Source: Euonymus europaeus
Lineage: Eukaryota; Streptophyta; Magnoliopsida; Celastrales; Celastraceae
Reading direction: 5' to 3'
Assembly: GCA_963580455.1 (NCBI GenBank)
Contig: OY756966.1
Location: 19,347,001-19,411,000, forward strand
DNA length: 64,000 nucleotides
Position 1 is the first letter of the stretch. The number at the start of each line of letters is the position of its first letter. Under the pieces are notes generated by a model. The model saw only the letters and a list, made by a program, of their open reading frames with translations. It was not told where the DNA came from and did not search any database. The position numbers and the translations under genes were made by a program. Positions 47,316 through 57,292 of the stretch are shown here, piece by piece.

Positions 47316-48044
47316 GAGGGGCTGTTGATTTAGATTGTTTGAAGCTTGGGGGTTCGATTCGTGGTGATGATGGCATGAACGGTGGCCGGACGATGATTCT
47401 TCGTTATTATATTGTTCGGTCATCGTGTTACATTGTTTGAGTATTTTCTGTTGGGTTAAGTTACTTTTTTGCGTATTACATTGTTTGGTCTGCATGTTAT
47501 ATTGTGCGCATACATGTCTATACAATAATGCCACAACTCATTGTTTTGATTGGAAAATCAATATAATTAATAATCTAGACAATCTGATTCCGCACTACCA
47601 CAGGTTAAAATACATTATAATGTATTAAAGAACTTATAACACAAATATAGGAAAGTGATTACTTTCAAAACCTTCAATACTTTGTGAACCATATTATAAA
47701 ATCTCTCCAAATCAAACAAGAGAAGATTACGTGTAAAACTATTTGCATTACATTGTTCACTGTAATGACATTGTGATTTTATATGCAGTATCCTTATTAC
47801 ATTATGTGCTTACATGTCACATCTCTCAATATGTACCTTGGTTGAAGTAACCATGTTAATATGTTGAGTTAAGAAGAGAGAGAAGTGGGAAAAACCAAAA
47901 TTTAGGGGGAAATTGAGTTTTTTTTCTTGGAAAGTGTATCATTGACAAATATTTAATAATCTATATGACATGATGACGTGGCATGGCACATAGATTATGG
48001 ATATTATGTACCAAATAATGTTGGGACGTTTAACATTTTTGGAC

Positions 48045-48175
48045 AAAAAACTATCGAAAATGCCAAAGGTACATAATAAGTTGTATACATAAGCTACATA
48101 ATCTATGTGGCATGTTGATTCTGCTGCCACATTGATTTTTTGGGAGGCAAATTTTTTGTCTTCTTGTGTGTAGAC
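48045..48175 (+). repeat. third MULE terminal repeat, back to back with MULE 2
   Basis: The sequence AAAATGCCAAAGGTACATAA, then 'acataatctatgtggcatg' and 'tgccacattgatttttt', resembles the left TIR of MULEs 1 and 2, in plus orientation. It starts within ten bases of the right end of MULE 2. No partner end was identified. Confidence 0.5.
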
Positions 48176-49960
48176 TTAATTCCTGCCTGTTGGCATGGAG
48201 ATTCTCGCTTGTCTTTATATTTGTCTTAACTCAACATATTCTCTCTCTTAGTTAGTGTCATTTCAATTGTTTTTTTTTATCATTTTTCATTTAATTTCAT
48301 ATTTGGGCTACAACTTTTGTTCGAAATGGAAGGAATGGAACGATTTGTAGGCGAGTCAGAGTCATTGTTATCAAGGTATGTATATGGGGTGTGGATTGGT
48401 GGTGTCTGGCTGGGTTTTGTTTGCATATTAAATTACATATATTATTTTGGATACCACTTCATTATTTTAAATGCATCTGCAAGCCTAAAACACCATATTT
48501 AGGTTAGATTCACTGGTGTTTGACCCAAGTCCAGCCTATCTCCAATTTTGAAGCCCATGGCCATCATCAAAGGTGACGCCATCAATGACATCAACACCAC
48601 TTTCATTCAAAGTCATCACCAACATTTCCACTTATTTCAAAAATGGGTTCTTAAATTCAATAAGTTGGTGAACAACTCTTTCCACCTTTGAAAATATGGC
48701 ATTATATCATCCACTTGGTACCATCCATGTGCTTATATTTCTCTATAAATAGAGAGCTCAAGGGAGGAAGAAGGGAGAGCCAAGAAGAAAACAAGGAAGA
48801 AGAAAGAAGAAACCAAGGGTTGTGTTCTCAGTTATGTTTTTAATATGTTACATGTTTGATTGCATTATCTATAACTAAAATTTTGTAGTTAAGGTTTAAT
48901 CTTGAAGCCCTAAACAAGATTTTAATTCTATAAGTTGTGTGGATTTCATATTTTTACAAGCATGATGATTTTTTATTTTTCCATGATATTTGAATTCTAA
49001 TATTTTGTTTCTTTGAGTAGTTAACTTTGAAACATGTATTGAAATTAATTGTTGTAGAACATGGTCAATTGCCTCGTTGAATATGTTCTTACTTGCAACA
49101 TATAATTCGGTTAAAACGAATTATGAGAAATCAAATCTTTAATGCCTAAATACAGACACCATGTATTAGGACTCTTGGGAGATTCATATTCTCTTTTCTC
49201 TTATTGGGTTCTTGATTGTTAATTGAGGGAAATGTCATGCTAGATTTCAATTAAGAATACGCGTACTAAGTTAGACGCCTTATACTTTACATGCACCTAA
49301 GAGAGAATCATATAACTTGAGTTTGACCATCACCTTGTTGTGAATGTTGTCTTCATATGCTTGTTGGAATTATCAATCTATCATTTGTTGTAAATTGTTT
49401 GATTGTTTTGTGGTGGATAGTGAGTCCTAATTAATATTTTCATTAATTGAAACTCATCAATTCTCATTCTTGTTTTTAACTTCAATTTATTTATCTTTAT
49501 TGTTATCTTTTACAAAACTTCACTCCCGCTTTACAATTGTGTTAATTATATTCAAGTGTTAGATTGTATATTTATTAGTATCACTTATCGTGAGATCAAC
49601 TCTTGCTTGTTCACTATATATTATTGGTACACTTCTAAGGTTATTTTAAATTTTTACTAACGACATAACAGAGCTTCTCCTTGAAGATCTTCTGGATCCT
49701 ACGTGAATAGAGCCCAGAAGGACCCAACTAGATAATAAAAGTAACCACACGTTAAATACATAAAGAATAGATGGATATGTTTAAGTAAATAATAAATTAC
49801 AAGTACTAACTGGCCACAATATGTGGTAATATGATGGGCGTCTGTAGTTGACGATGGTGTGCTCGAAGTACTCTTGATAGCGGATTGTCAGCAATGCCAT
49901 CGACGGGGGCCAAAAATGAATTAAAGCAGCCCTTGTTATCAAGGCAAGTAATACAATGCA
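48176..49960. other. non-coding; LTR/leader-like AT-rich stretch
   Basis: No supported gene. A TATA-box-like CTATAAATAGAGAGC at 48752 is followed by purine-rich leader DNA (48765-48820). The text near 49,580 ('cacttatcgtgagatcaactcttgc...cactatatattattggtacactt') is reminiscent of the U5/leader of some plant LTR elements. A short frame (MEGMERFVGESESLLSR, 48326) ends at a possible donor. None of this is secure. Confidence 0.3.
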
Positions 49961-49966
49961 AATCAA

Positions 49967-50560
49967 GTGACTTCTAATGCTGGAGATAGTCAGAACATGA
50001 ACATCTCAGATGACAAATTGATGGAGATAGTTTCATTCATCAAAAACAAAATGAATAAGGAAGAGCATGCTTCTACATTAGTGAGTCAAGCAAATACTAT
50101 CTCTACAGCAGCAGGAGGTAATACTCTTAAACCAAACATGCATAAATGGATTATAGACAGTGGTGCCACAGACCATATTGTTTGTGACACACAATTGATT
50201 AAATTTTATACACCTGTGATAAATTCTGCTGTAACACTACCAGATGGTAGCAAGTTACCAATTACACATATTGGTACTATGACACTTGGCAATAATCTGG
50301 TGTTAAAAGATGTTTTATGCGTGCCTAAACTTTCTTTTAACTTAATCTCAGTTAGTAAACTAACAAGAGATAATAACATACTCCTAAGTTTCATGGATGA
50401 CAGATGTATAATGCAGGAGTTAGGCACTTACAAGAGGAATGGAATGAGAATTTTGCATGAAGGACTCTATCTAATGGACACAGGAGTAAGAAGGTGTCAA
50501 GAAGTGGAAGAGAAGACATTAGATAAACATAAGATGAATTTTGTGAGTGCTATGGTGTGA
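49967..50560 (+). pseudogene. copia gag end and aspartic protease
   Basis: The frame contains HKWIIDSGATDHIV (protease active site DSGA), VTLPDGSKLPITHIGT, VLCVPKLSFNLISVSKL. It ends at a TGA that replaces the Trp codon of the following LWHxRLGH integrase zinc motif. The 5' side begins abruptly, with about 60 residues of gag-like linker. Confidence 0.85.
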
Positions 50561-51486
50561 CACTATAGGTTAGGTCATCCTTCCCCTAATGTATCTGGCC
50601 TACTGCCATCTAGTTTGCATGGTATTAAGGATTGTAATATCTGTTTTTTAGTAAAATAAAGAGGAAGCCTTTTGGTTTAAGTTCATCTATTTCTAAGGAA
50701 TGCTTTGATTTATTACATATGGATATATGGGGACCAAACCATGTAGAGTCCATTGATGGATATAAATATTTTCTGATAGTAGTAGATGATTTCTCCAGGA
50801 CAACATGGGTATATATGATGCGAAATAAGTCTGAAACTAGACAAAATATAGAGAGTTTTGTGGAATATGCACTAACACAATTTGGGAAAAGAACTAAAAT
50901 TATTAGAACAAATAATGGGAATGAGTTTCAGATAAATGATTTTTACTCTAGGCATGGAATAATGCATTAAAGAACCTGTGTTTACACACCCCAGTAGAAT
51001 GGAGTTGTTGAGAGAAAGCACCAACATCTATTCAACGTAGCTAGATCTCTTAGATTACAATCAGGACTTCTCGAAGAATATTGGAGTTATTGTGTTCAAA
51101 CAACAACATTCTTGATAAATAGGTTACCAACAACTATCTTAGACAAGAAAACACCATATGATATACTGTTTGGGAAATTATATGACTATTCAGAGTTAAA
51201 GACTTTTGGATGTTTCTGTATAGCCAAGATAACTAAGCCTATGACATCTAAATTTGATTCTAGAGGAAGAGCTTGTGTGTTTCTTGGATACCCTATTGGA
51301 GTAAAAGGTTATAGAGTTATGGACTTACAAAGTAAAGATGTGTTTATAACTAGAGATGTTATTTTTAAGGAAGAAATTTTTCTTTTTATGAAGAAGGCAG
51401 ATTCAGAAATAACAGAATCATGTCTTGAAGATAATGTATCTGATGATGAGAACATGACACAAAAAGAATGCAACATTATGAGAGAA
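50561..51486 (+). pseudogene. copia integrase with D-to-N active-site change
   Basis: HYRLGHPSPNVSGLLPSS and DCNICF are the remains of the HHCC zinc region. The core has LLHMDIWGPNHVESIDGYKY (first D), RTNNGNEFQ where the second catalytic D is replaced by N, then VVERKHQHL (E) after two stops. The C-terminal part carries LKTFGCFCIAK and GRACVFLGYPIGVKGYRV. The enzyme could not have been active. Confidence 0.85.
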
Positions 51487-52436
51487 TAAATGAACCAGGT
51501 AAAAGAAGTAGAAGGCCACCAAATTATTTAAAAGACTATAATTGCAACTCAGTGTGCCTACCTTGTTCTGATTTAAAATTCACAGATTATTGTAAGCAAG
51601 TTAGCATGGCAAATTTCTCTGCATCACATGCATCTTTTCTTGCTGCCATTAGCACACATATAGAACCAACTAGGTACACAGAAGCAATGCAAGATAATAA
51701 TTGGATACAAGCTATGGAAAATGAAATGAGAGCTCTAAGAGCAAATCAAACTTGGGACTTGGTAGTTTTACCTAAAAATAGGAGAGCCATAGGATTTAAA
51801 TGGGTATATAAAATAAAATACAATCCTAATGGGACAGTAGAAAGATATAAGGCAAGACTAGTTGCCTTAGGTTATAGTCAAAGGGAAGCTTTTGATTACA
51901 ATCAAACTTTTGCACCTGTCATTAAAATAACTACTGTTAGAATATTTTTTTGCCTTAGCCAGTATAAACCAGTGGCATGTGCATCATCTTGATGTGCACA
52001 ATGACTTCTTAAATGGTGATCTAGATGAAGAAGTTTATATGAGATTACCACCGGGGTATGATAAAGAACATAAGGGTTTAGTTTTCAAACTAAATAAATC
52101 TTTATATGGCTTAAAACAAGCCTCTAGACAATGGAACTCAAAATGTAAAGAAGCATTACTTCAATATGGTTTTATACAAAGTGGAGCCGACTATTCTTTG
52201 TTCTATCTCAAGAAAAACAACAACATAATTATGCTTCTCTTGTATGTTGATGATATGGCCATAGGTGGAAATGACATAAATCTTATTAAAGAAATTAAAA
52301 GATATATTAGCTCATGTTTTAAGATAAAGGATTTAGGAAGCTTAACCTATTTCCTAGGATTAGAAGTTAGTAAGTCTACATCTGGATACCTAATTAATCA
52401 AAGAAAGTATGCCATTGACCTGCCATTGACCTTCTA
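51487..52436 (+). pseudogene. copia reverse transcriptase
   Basis: WIQAMENEMRALRANQTWDL, GFKWVYKIKYNPNGTVERYK, FAPVIKITTVRIF, then after a frameshift near 51960 HHLDVHNDFLNGDLDEEVYM, KSLYGLKQASRQW and the intact LLLYVDDMAIGGN. It runs on to KDLGSLTYFLGLEV and a stop near 52436. Confidence 0.88.
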
Positions 52437-52496
52437 AAAGAAACTGGTTTTACTGAATGCAAGTCAGTAAATTCACCAGTAGACATCAACATTAAA

Positions 52497-53192
52497 ATGA
52501 CTGCTTATTCAGGTGAACCTATACAAGACCCTACAAAATATAAAAGAATTATTGGAAAATTGATGTACATCACTATTACTAGACTTGATCTGAGTTATGC
52601 AGTGAATACTTTGGCTCAATACATGAACTCTCCTACTGAATTACACTTAAGAGGGGAACAAAGAGTGCTTACATACATTAAAGGGAGTTGTACTTTAGGA
52701 TTATATTTTCCTGCTAGTAACAATTTACAGGTGAAGGCATACTGCGACTCAGATTGGGCCTCTTGTGTCGACACAAGACGGTCAGTTACAGGATTTTGTA
52801 TAAAATTGGGTGATTCTTTGGTATCTTGGAAATCCAAGAAACAAAAGGTGATATCCAAATCGTCTGCTGAAGCAGAATACAGGGTGATGGCAGCAACTAT
52901 TTCAGAACTTCAGTGGATTGGAAATTTATTTCAAGAACTACATCTACATCTACCATATCCCATGGAATTATACTGTGATAATCAGGCAGTGATACACATT
53001 GCTAGTAACTCAGTTTTTCATGAAAGAATCAAACATATCGACTTGGATTGCCATTTTACTAGAGATAAAGTAGTCAAGGGCATTATTAAATTACAGCATA
53101 CCAAGACCACAGATCAACCAGGAGATTTACTTACCAAGGGTATTTCAATCCTCAGCCTCAGAAAGCATTTGTCCAAGCTGAACATTTGTTGA
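52497..53192 (+). pseudogene. copia RNase H domain, frame open
   Basis: 231 codons: RIIGKLMYITITRLDLSYAV, KAYCDSDWASCVDTRRSVTG, SWKSKKQKVISKSSAEAEYR, ELYCDNQAVIHIASNSVFHE, RIKHIDLDCHFTRDKV and LTKGISILSLRKHLSKL. The catalytic acids are kept (D in CDSDWA, E in SAEAEY, D in YCDNQA). The upstream frame is broken, so it is a fragment of pol. Confidence 0.88.
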
Positions 53193-53212
53193 TGCCCAGT
53201 TTGCGGGGGGAT

Positions 53213-53606
53213 GTTAGAGTAGAGTTGGAGCTGTGGTGCCATCAACGGAGAAGAAGAACGAACTCTGTGGTGCTACCAACGGAGAAAAGCAAAGCTTTTT
53301 AGTTTATCTTTCTGGTCTTGGGCCATCTTTGGTTTTGGGTCATTTTCTCATTTAATCATTTGGGCTTTGTTTTAATATGGCCTTTGTTTTAATATGGCCC
53401 GTTACCTATTAAATTCATTTTCTATTCCTCTTCTTCTTCCACCGAATATGTTCAGTATCTTCCGTATCTTCTGCAACGGTAACCTGTTGTATGTCTTGTA
53501 CAAATTCAAATCTTGTTACCGTTGTAGAGATCTCAAGAATGTATAAATATATAAACTGTTTTTATATTTGTTTCTTACGAGTCAATCAATATAATTGTTT
53601 TGGCTA
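53213..53606 (+). mobile_element. 3' LTR of the Ale-type copia (end uncertain)
   Basis: Begins TGTTAGAGTAGAGTTGGAGC straight after the purine tract. It includes two copies of 'ctttgttttaatatggcc' near 53365-53398. Its 3' end is lost in or beyond the CT microsatellite, so the length is at least 390 bp. Confidence 0.65.
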
Positions 53607-53666
<60 letters not shown>

Positions 53667-53674
53667 CCCCCCCC

Positions 53675-53760
<86 letters not shown>
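53607..53760. repeat. (CT)n microsatellite with C11 interruption
   Basis: About 150 bp of CT dinucleotides, interrupted near 53663-53675 by an uninterrupted C run. ORFs called here are artefacts. Confidence 0.98.
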
Positions 53761-53762
<2 letters not shown>

Positions 53763-54525
53763 GTGAAGCTCATATTCTTCTCATGGTTGAGACTATATAG
53801 TAGTTTGACATTCGAATTGAGGACATTGAAGAAGAGGTGGTTGTGGCCCAACTAACCCTTGTGTTGTTGAGGTAGAAAGTGTACGTTGCTCGTCACTTCA
53901 TCATTCTATTAATTAAAATTAGAAACAATCACATGTTAACATAATCATATTAGAAAACATTGTCGTCATTAACTAGGATCTAGAATTATAGAAACTGCCA
54001 ACAACTTGTCATTAATATGGATTATAGCTCATTACCTAATAGACTAACACAATGTAATGCTCTTTACAATATAAACCTCTTCTCCACGAAGGCACAAACA
54101 CAATCTAATGCTATTTAGTATTTAAAATATCTAGCAGTTGACAGCCTAACACGAATATAGAATAAATGATACAAATATACAATAATTTCAACTAGATTTG
54201 TAGGAAGCCAGAAAAGGGACTTAATTCACGAGCATTCTTTCATCAAATAACTTCAATCCAGACAAAAAACTCTAGATATAGACGGCACAAAACTTAAGCC
54301 AACCCAGCCACTCAACTATCTGTCCAAGTTTCCAAGAACCCCTGAACTTATCTGCATCTAAACTGGACCATAACTTTCCCTTATAGAATGCACATTCCAT
54401 AAATCAAAAACTGATAGAGGCAGTATCGTAGTAGGCTTAAGTATTTACCTGGAAAAGTTCTACAATGGTTCTTTGGTAGCTAATTAGGGTGATTTTTGCC
54501 ATGGTCCCATGGAAAATAGGAGGGC
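53761..54525. other. no supported gene
   Basis: AT-rich DNA. Two MULE-like motifs (ACACAATGTAATGC at 54048 and ACACAATCTAATGC at 54109) suggest a small fragment of the ACAATGTAAT family, but no terminal repeat was found. Confidence 0.35.
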
Positions 54526-55237
54526 TGTTGATAGGAACCTAGTCAAGCATACGCATATACACGCACTTAGTAGGTTCAACAATTCAAGAAGCCCAACGAA
54601 TTGCCACATATTGGCTGGTTGTAACGAACAAGTCCAATTGCTTGGAAAACCTATTGGCTAATTAAGAAAGACACTTAACCTCCTTATCAAAAGATCATAA
54701 CTCTCATATCTAAGCGATGTGAGACATTCGTATCGATACCCCTCATTTTACTAAGCCGACATCCACGTTGGCTGCACTCAATGAGGGTCTTTCACTAGGC
54801 TGGGTTCTTACTGTACCATCCAATCCATTGGCAGGATTTTTCATGGCAACCCAGTCAAATCCCATACTTGGATGAAGGACCATGTTTCCTGCACTAAGTG
54901 GTGGTCTTTCATTGGATTGAGGTCCTTACTTGTACCACCAGATCCACTATTAGCCCTTTGCATGATGGCGCAGTTTGGTCCCATACCTAGACCAAGTGCA
55001 CAAGGAACTATCTGCTGTGATACCATTTATAGAAACCTAGCCATGCGTAGATGCATTTAATAGGCTGAACCATCCAAAAAGTCAAACTAATGGCACATAT
55101 GGGCTGGTTATAACCAACAAGCCCAATAAGCTTTTGTCTAAAAATTTGCTGACTAATTAAAGAAGACATTTCCCTCCTTATTATTAGATCACAACTCTCA
55201 CATCTAAGCGATGTGGAATGTTCAAATCCACTGCACA
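54526..55237 (-). mobile_element. TRIM-like miniature LTR element
   Basis: Two diverged direct repeats of about 210-235 bp (54526-54761 and about 55026-55237) share 'cctag', 'ggctggtt-taac', 'ctaattaa', 'tctaagcgatgtg'. The sequence 55012-55025 reads on the minus strand TGGTATCACAGCAG, close to the Met-tRNA primer site TGGTATCAGAGC, directly beside one repeat. The ~250-bp interior contains two related 90-bp segments. The small size, PBS and LTR pair fit a TRIM. The first LTR has TG...CA ends; target duplication was not found. Confidence 0.5.
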
Positions 55238-55670
55238 ATTGACCAAAACTTGAGATGAGATTGACTAATTGAGTAATGAGAAGCTAGGACTAGTTGTAAA
55301 AATGGAAGAGGGAAGGGAATCTCTGATCTCAATTCTCAGACTCAGACTCTCTGAGTGACAAAATTAATGGAAGAGCCGAAGAGGGAAAGGAAGGGATTTA
55401 GTGTTAAACATAGTTTGGCCCTCTATTTTAGACTTTAGTCTCCTAAGTAGTGGGCTTAAAAGCTGGATAGAAATAGATATATTAATAGTAGGCCCAACCC
55501 AATCTAAATAGGTAAAAAATGCTAATTTTGTTATTGAGTTGATCAGTCTATAATGGTCGGTAATACTGACCCATGGTCAACTATTATATAAAAAGTGCTT
55601 AAAGAAAAGGATAAAAAAACTTAGGAGTGGTGATTGTCCTTAATCGAGGATGATGATTGTGTTACCGTTA
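55238..55670. other. no supported gene
   Basis: AT-rich intergenic sequence between the TRIM-like element and MULE 3. Nothing recognised. Confidence 0.4.
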
Positions 55671-55799
55671 AAATATTTTAGGTTTTTTGCAAAAATGACC
55701 CCATTTCTATAATTTTTTGAAATCTAACCCTTCATTTCATAAAATGTATATTCTGACCCATCTCTCAAGGGAAAAGACCGCGATGCTCTTACACTCGTT

Positions 55800-56035
55800 A
55801 TCACTTGGTCAATTTTTTTCATCAAGAAGTATTTTGATTTTCCTTTATCTGGGTCAATTTTTTTCGTTGACAAATAACTTTATTTTCGTTTATACCAGTC
55901 AATTTTTTTCATTGACAAATAGCTTTATTTTCGTTTATATGGGTGAATTTTCTCGTTGAGAAATAGGTTTATTTTTTTCGTTTAAGTGGGTAAATGTTTT
56001 TCGTTGATAAGTAGTTTTATTTTCGTTTGCCCAGA
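55800..56035 (+). repeat. five ~46-bp subterminal repeats
   Basis: Units of the form GTCAATTTTTTTCGTTGACA followed by 'aatagctttattttcgtttat' begin near 55807, 55851, 55898, 55943 and 55989. Inverse motifs occur at the other end of the element. Confidence 0.75.
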
Positions 56036-56191
56036 AAACCATTTGGTTAATAAATTTATGGTTGATAAATTTCTATATACGTTTCGTTGAAAACTGTATG
56101 TATGTTTTGGTTTATAATTTTCCTCGTGTAAGTTTTATGTTGATAATTGTGTATCAATTTATCGTTGACTACTTATTATCTCTGTAATTCA

Positions 56192-57264
56192 GGAATGAAA
56201 GAGGTTAGCATATTGGTACGCTATTGTGGCTCTTGGGAACATGTGGAACTCAGTTATGCGTATAAAGGTGGGAAGAGTAAGGGCTTGATCATTCCAAATG
56301 ATATTTCGTATGACCCATTGTTGGATATGGTGTATGAATCGACAGACAAAGATCTCTAGATATATAATGTCTAATTGAAGTACATTTACAATGTCCATGG
56401 TCCAACAGAGCCCATTGAGATTGAAAGTGATAAGGACATCCATTTTTTCGTTCGATGCAATAGCGACATAAGCATGCATGGAACATCTCTATGCGTTCCA
56501 TCACTATTAGAGACGTATCTGATGATACTAATGATATGGAATTTTATTCCAATGACGACCGATATGATATCGGGTGTACAAAATTTTTGGAGGACCTTAA
56601 TGAACCTCAAATCAATATATCAGAAGTTAATGCAAATTATCATACTACTGTCCAAGAAAATATCTCGTCACAGTGTACTACTCCCGGAATCGCCGCTTCT
56701 AATTCTATTAGTACGTTACAAAGTTGTGGTAATATGATCTCCTCCAACACGAATGTTGTACTTGATGATGCAACTACCATTTTGAAAGTCGGCGAAATAT
56801 TTCCAAACAAGAAGAGCTTGTTTAAAGGGTTGTGCATTCATGCTCTTCATTTGCACTTTGAATTCAGAGTGGAAAAATCGACAAAAACTCTTTTCATTGT
56901 TAAATGTAAAGTAAATGAATGCAAGTGGTGGCTTCAAGAAACTAGAGTTAAGGACAACTCTTTTTTTGTCATCAAGGTACTTCGAGATAGCCAATTATCT
57001 TCATCTTGTTTTGAATATAATGATGCATGACAAGCAACATGATGGGTTGTGGGAGAATGCTTCAAGTCTAAATATGAGGGAGTTAGCTGTATTTACAGGC
57101 CAAAGGACATTGTGAAGGATTTCGAGAGAGTGTATGGAGTTTCTATCAGTTATGATAAAGCTTGGCGGGCCAAAGAAAGTGCACTACATTCACTGCACGG
57201 TACGCTGGAAAAATCTTTTGCTCAATTACCATCATCGTTTCAAATTATTGCTATCCGTTTGTAG
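56192..57264 (+). pseudogene. MuDR-type MULE transposase, N-terminal part
   Basis: The N-terminus (MKEVSILVRYCGSWEHVELS, LDMVYESTDKDL, PTEPIEIESDKDIHFFV) fits the PB1-like start of plant MULE transposases. After two stops and a frameshift near 56490 comes an acidic linker. The MuDR DNA-binding domain follows: VGEIFPNKKSLFKGLCIHAL, KCKVNECKWWLQETR. After a stop at 57028 comes WWVVGECFKSKYEGVSCIYR, KDIVKDFERVYGVSISYDKA and WRAKESALHSLHGT. The DDE catalytic core is absent: the reading ends at QIIAIRL, 30 bp before the solo LTR. Confidence 0.8.
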
Positions 57265-57292
57265 TTTATAATTATAGATGGTAATCGTTGTG

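Larger units (their letters stand above)
38628..48044. mobile_element. Mutator-like element 2, split by a 7-kb LTR element
   Basis: The left terminus equals that of MULE 1. The right terminus at 47885-48044 is its inverted partner (shared GGACGTT, TAATCTATGTG, CATCATGTCAT and GATTATTAAA blocks), and it matches the right end of MULE 1. ACAATGTAAT-type motifs lie inside the left end and ATTACATTGT-type motifs inside the right (47420-47800). The 40277-47315 retrotransposon sits inside; without it the MULE is about 2.4 kb and encodes no transposase. Confidence 0.7.
49967..53215 (+). mobile_element. Ale/Retrofit-type copia, 5'-truncated
   Basis: Protease, integrase, RT and RNase H follow in copia order, ending at the PPT TTTGCGGGGGGA and the LTR start TGTTAGAGTAGAG (53213). 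The RNase H motif ERIKHIDLDCHFTRDKV points to the Ale/Retrofit lineage. The gag N-terminus and 5' LTR are missing. Stops and point changes in several domains make it inactive. Confidence 0.85.

Noticed and set aside
48317..48502. Small membrane-protein gene
   Set aside because: The hydrophobic part follows a likely splice donor and reads as intron-like AT-rich DNA; no homology recognised.
49967..53192. Active copia element
   Set aside because: Missing 5' LTR and gag start, in-frame stops, and an Asp-to-Asn change in the integrase core.
53491..53855. Long Ser/Leu and Arg/Glu repeat ORFs on both strands
   Set aside because: They are translations of the CT/GA microsatellite and its edges.
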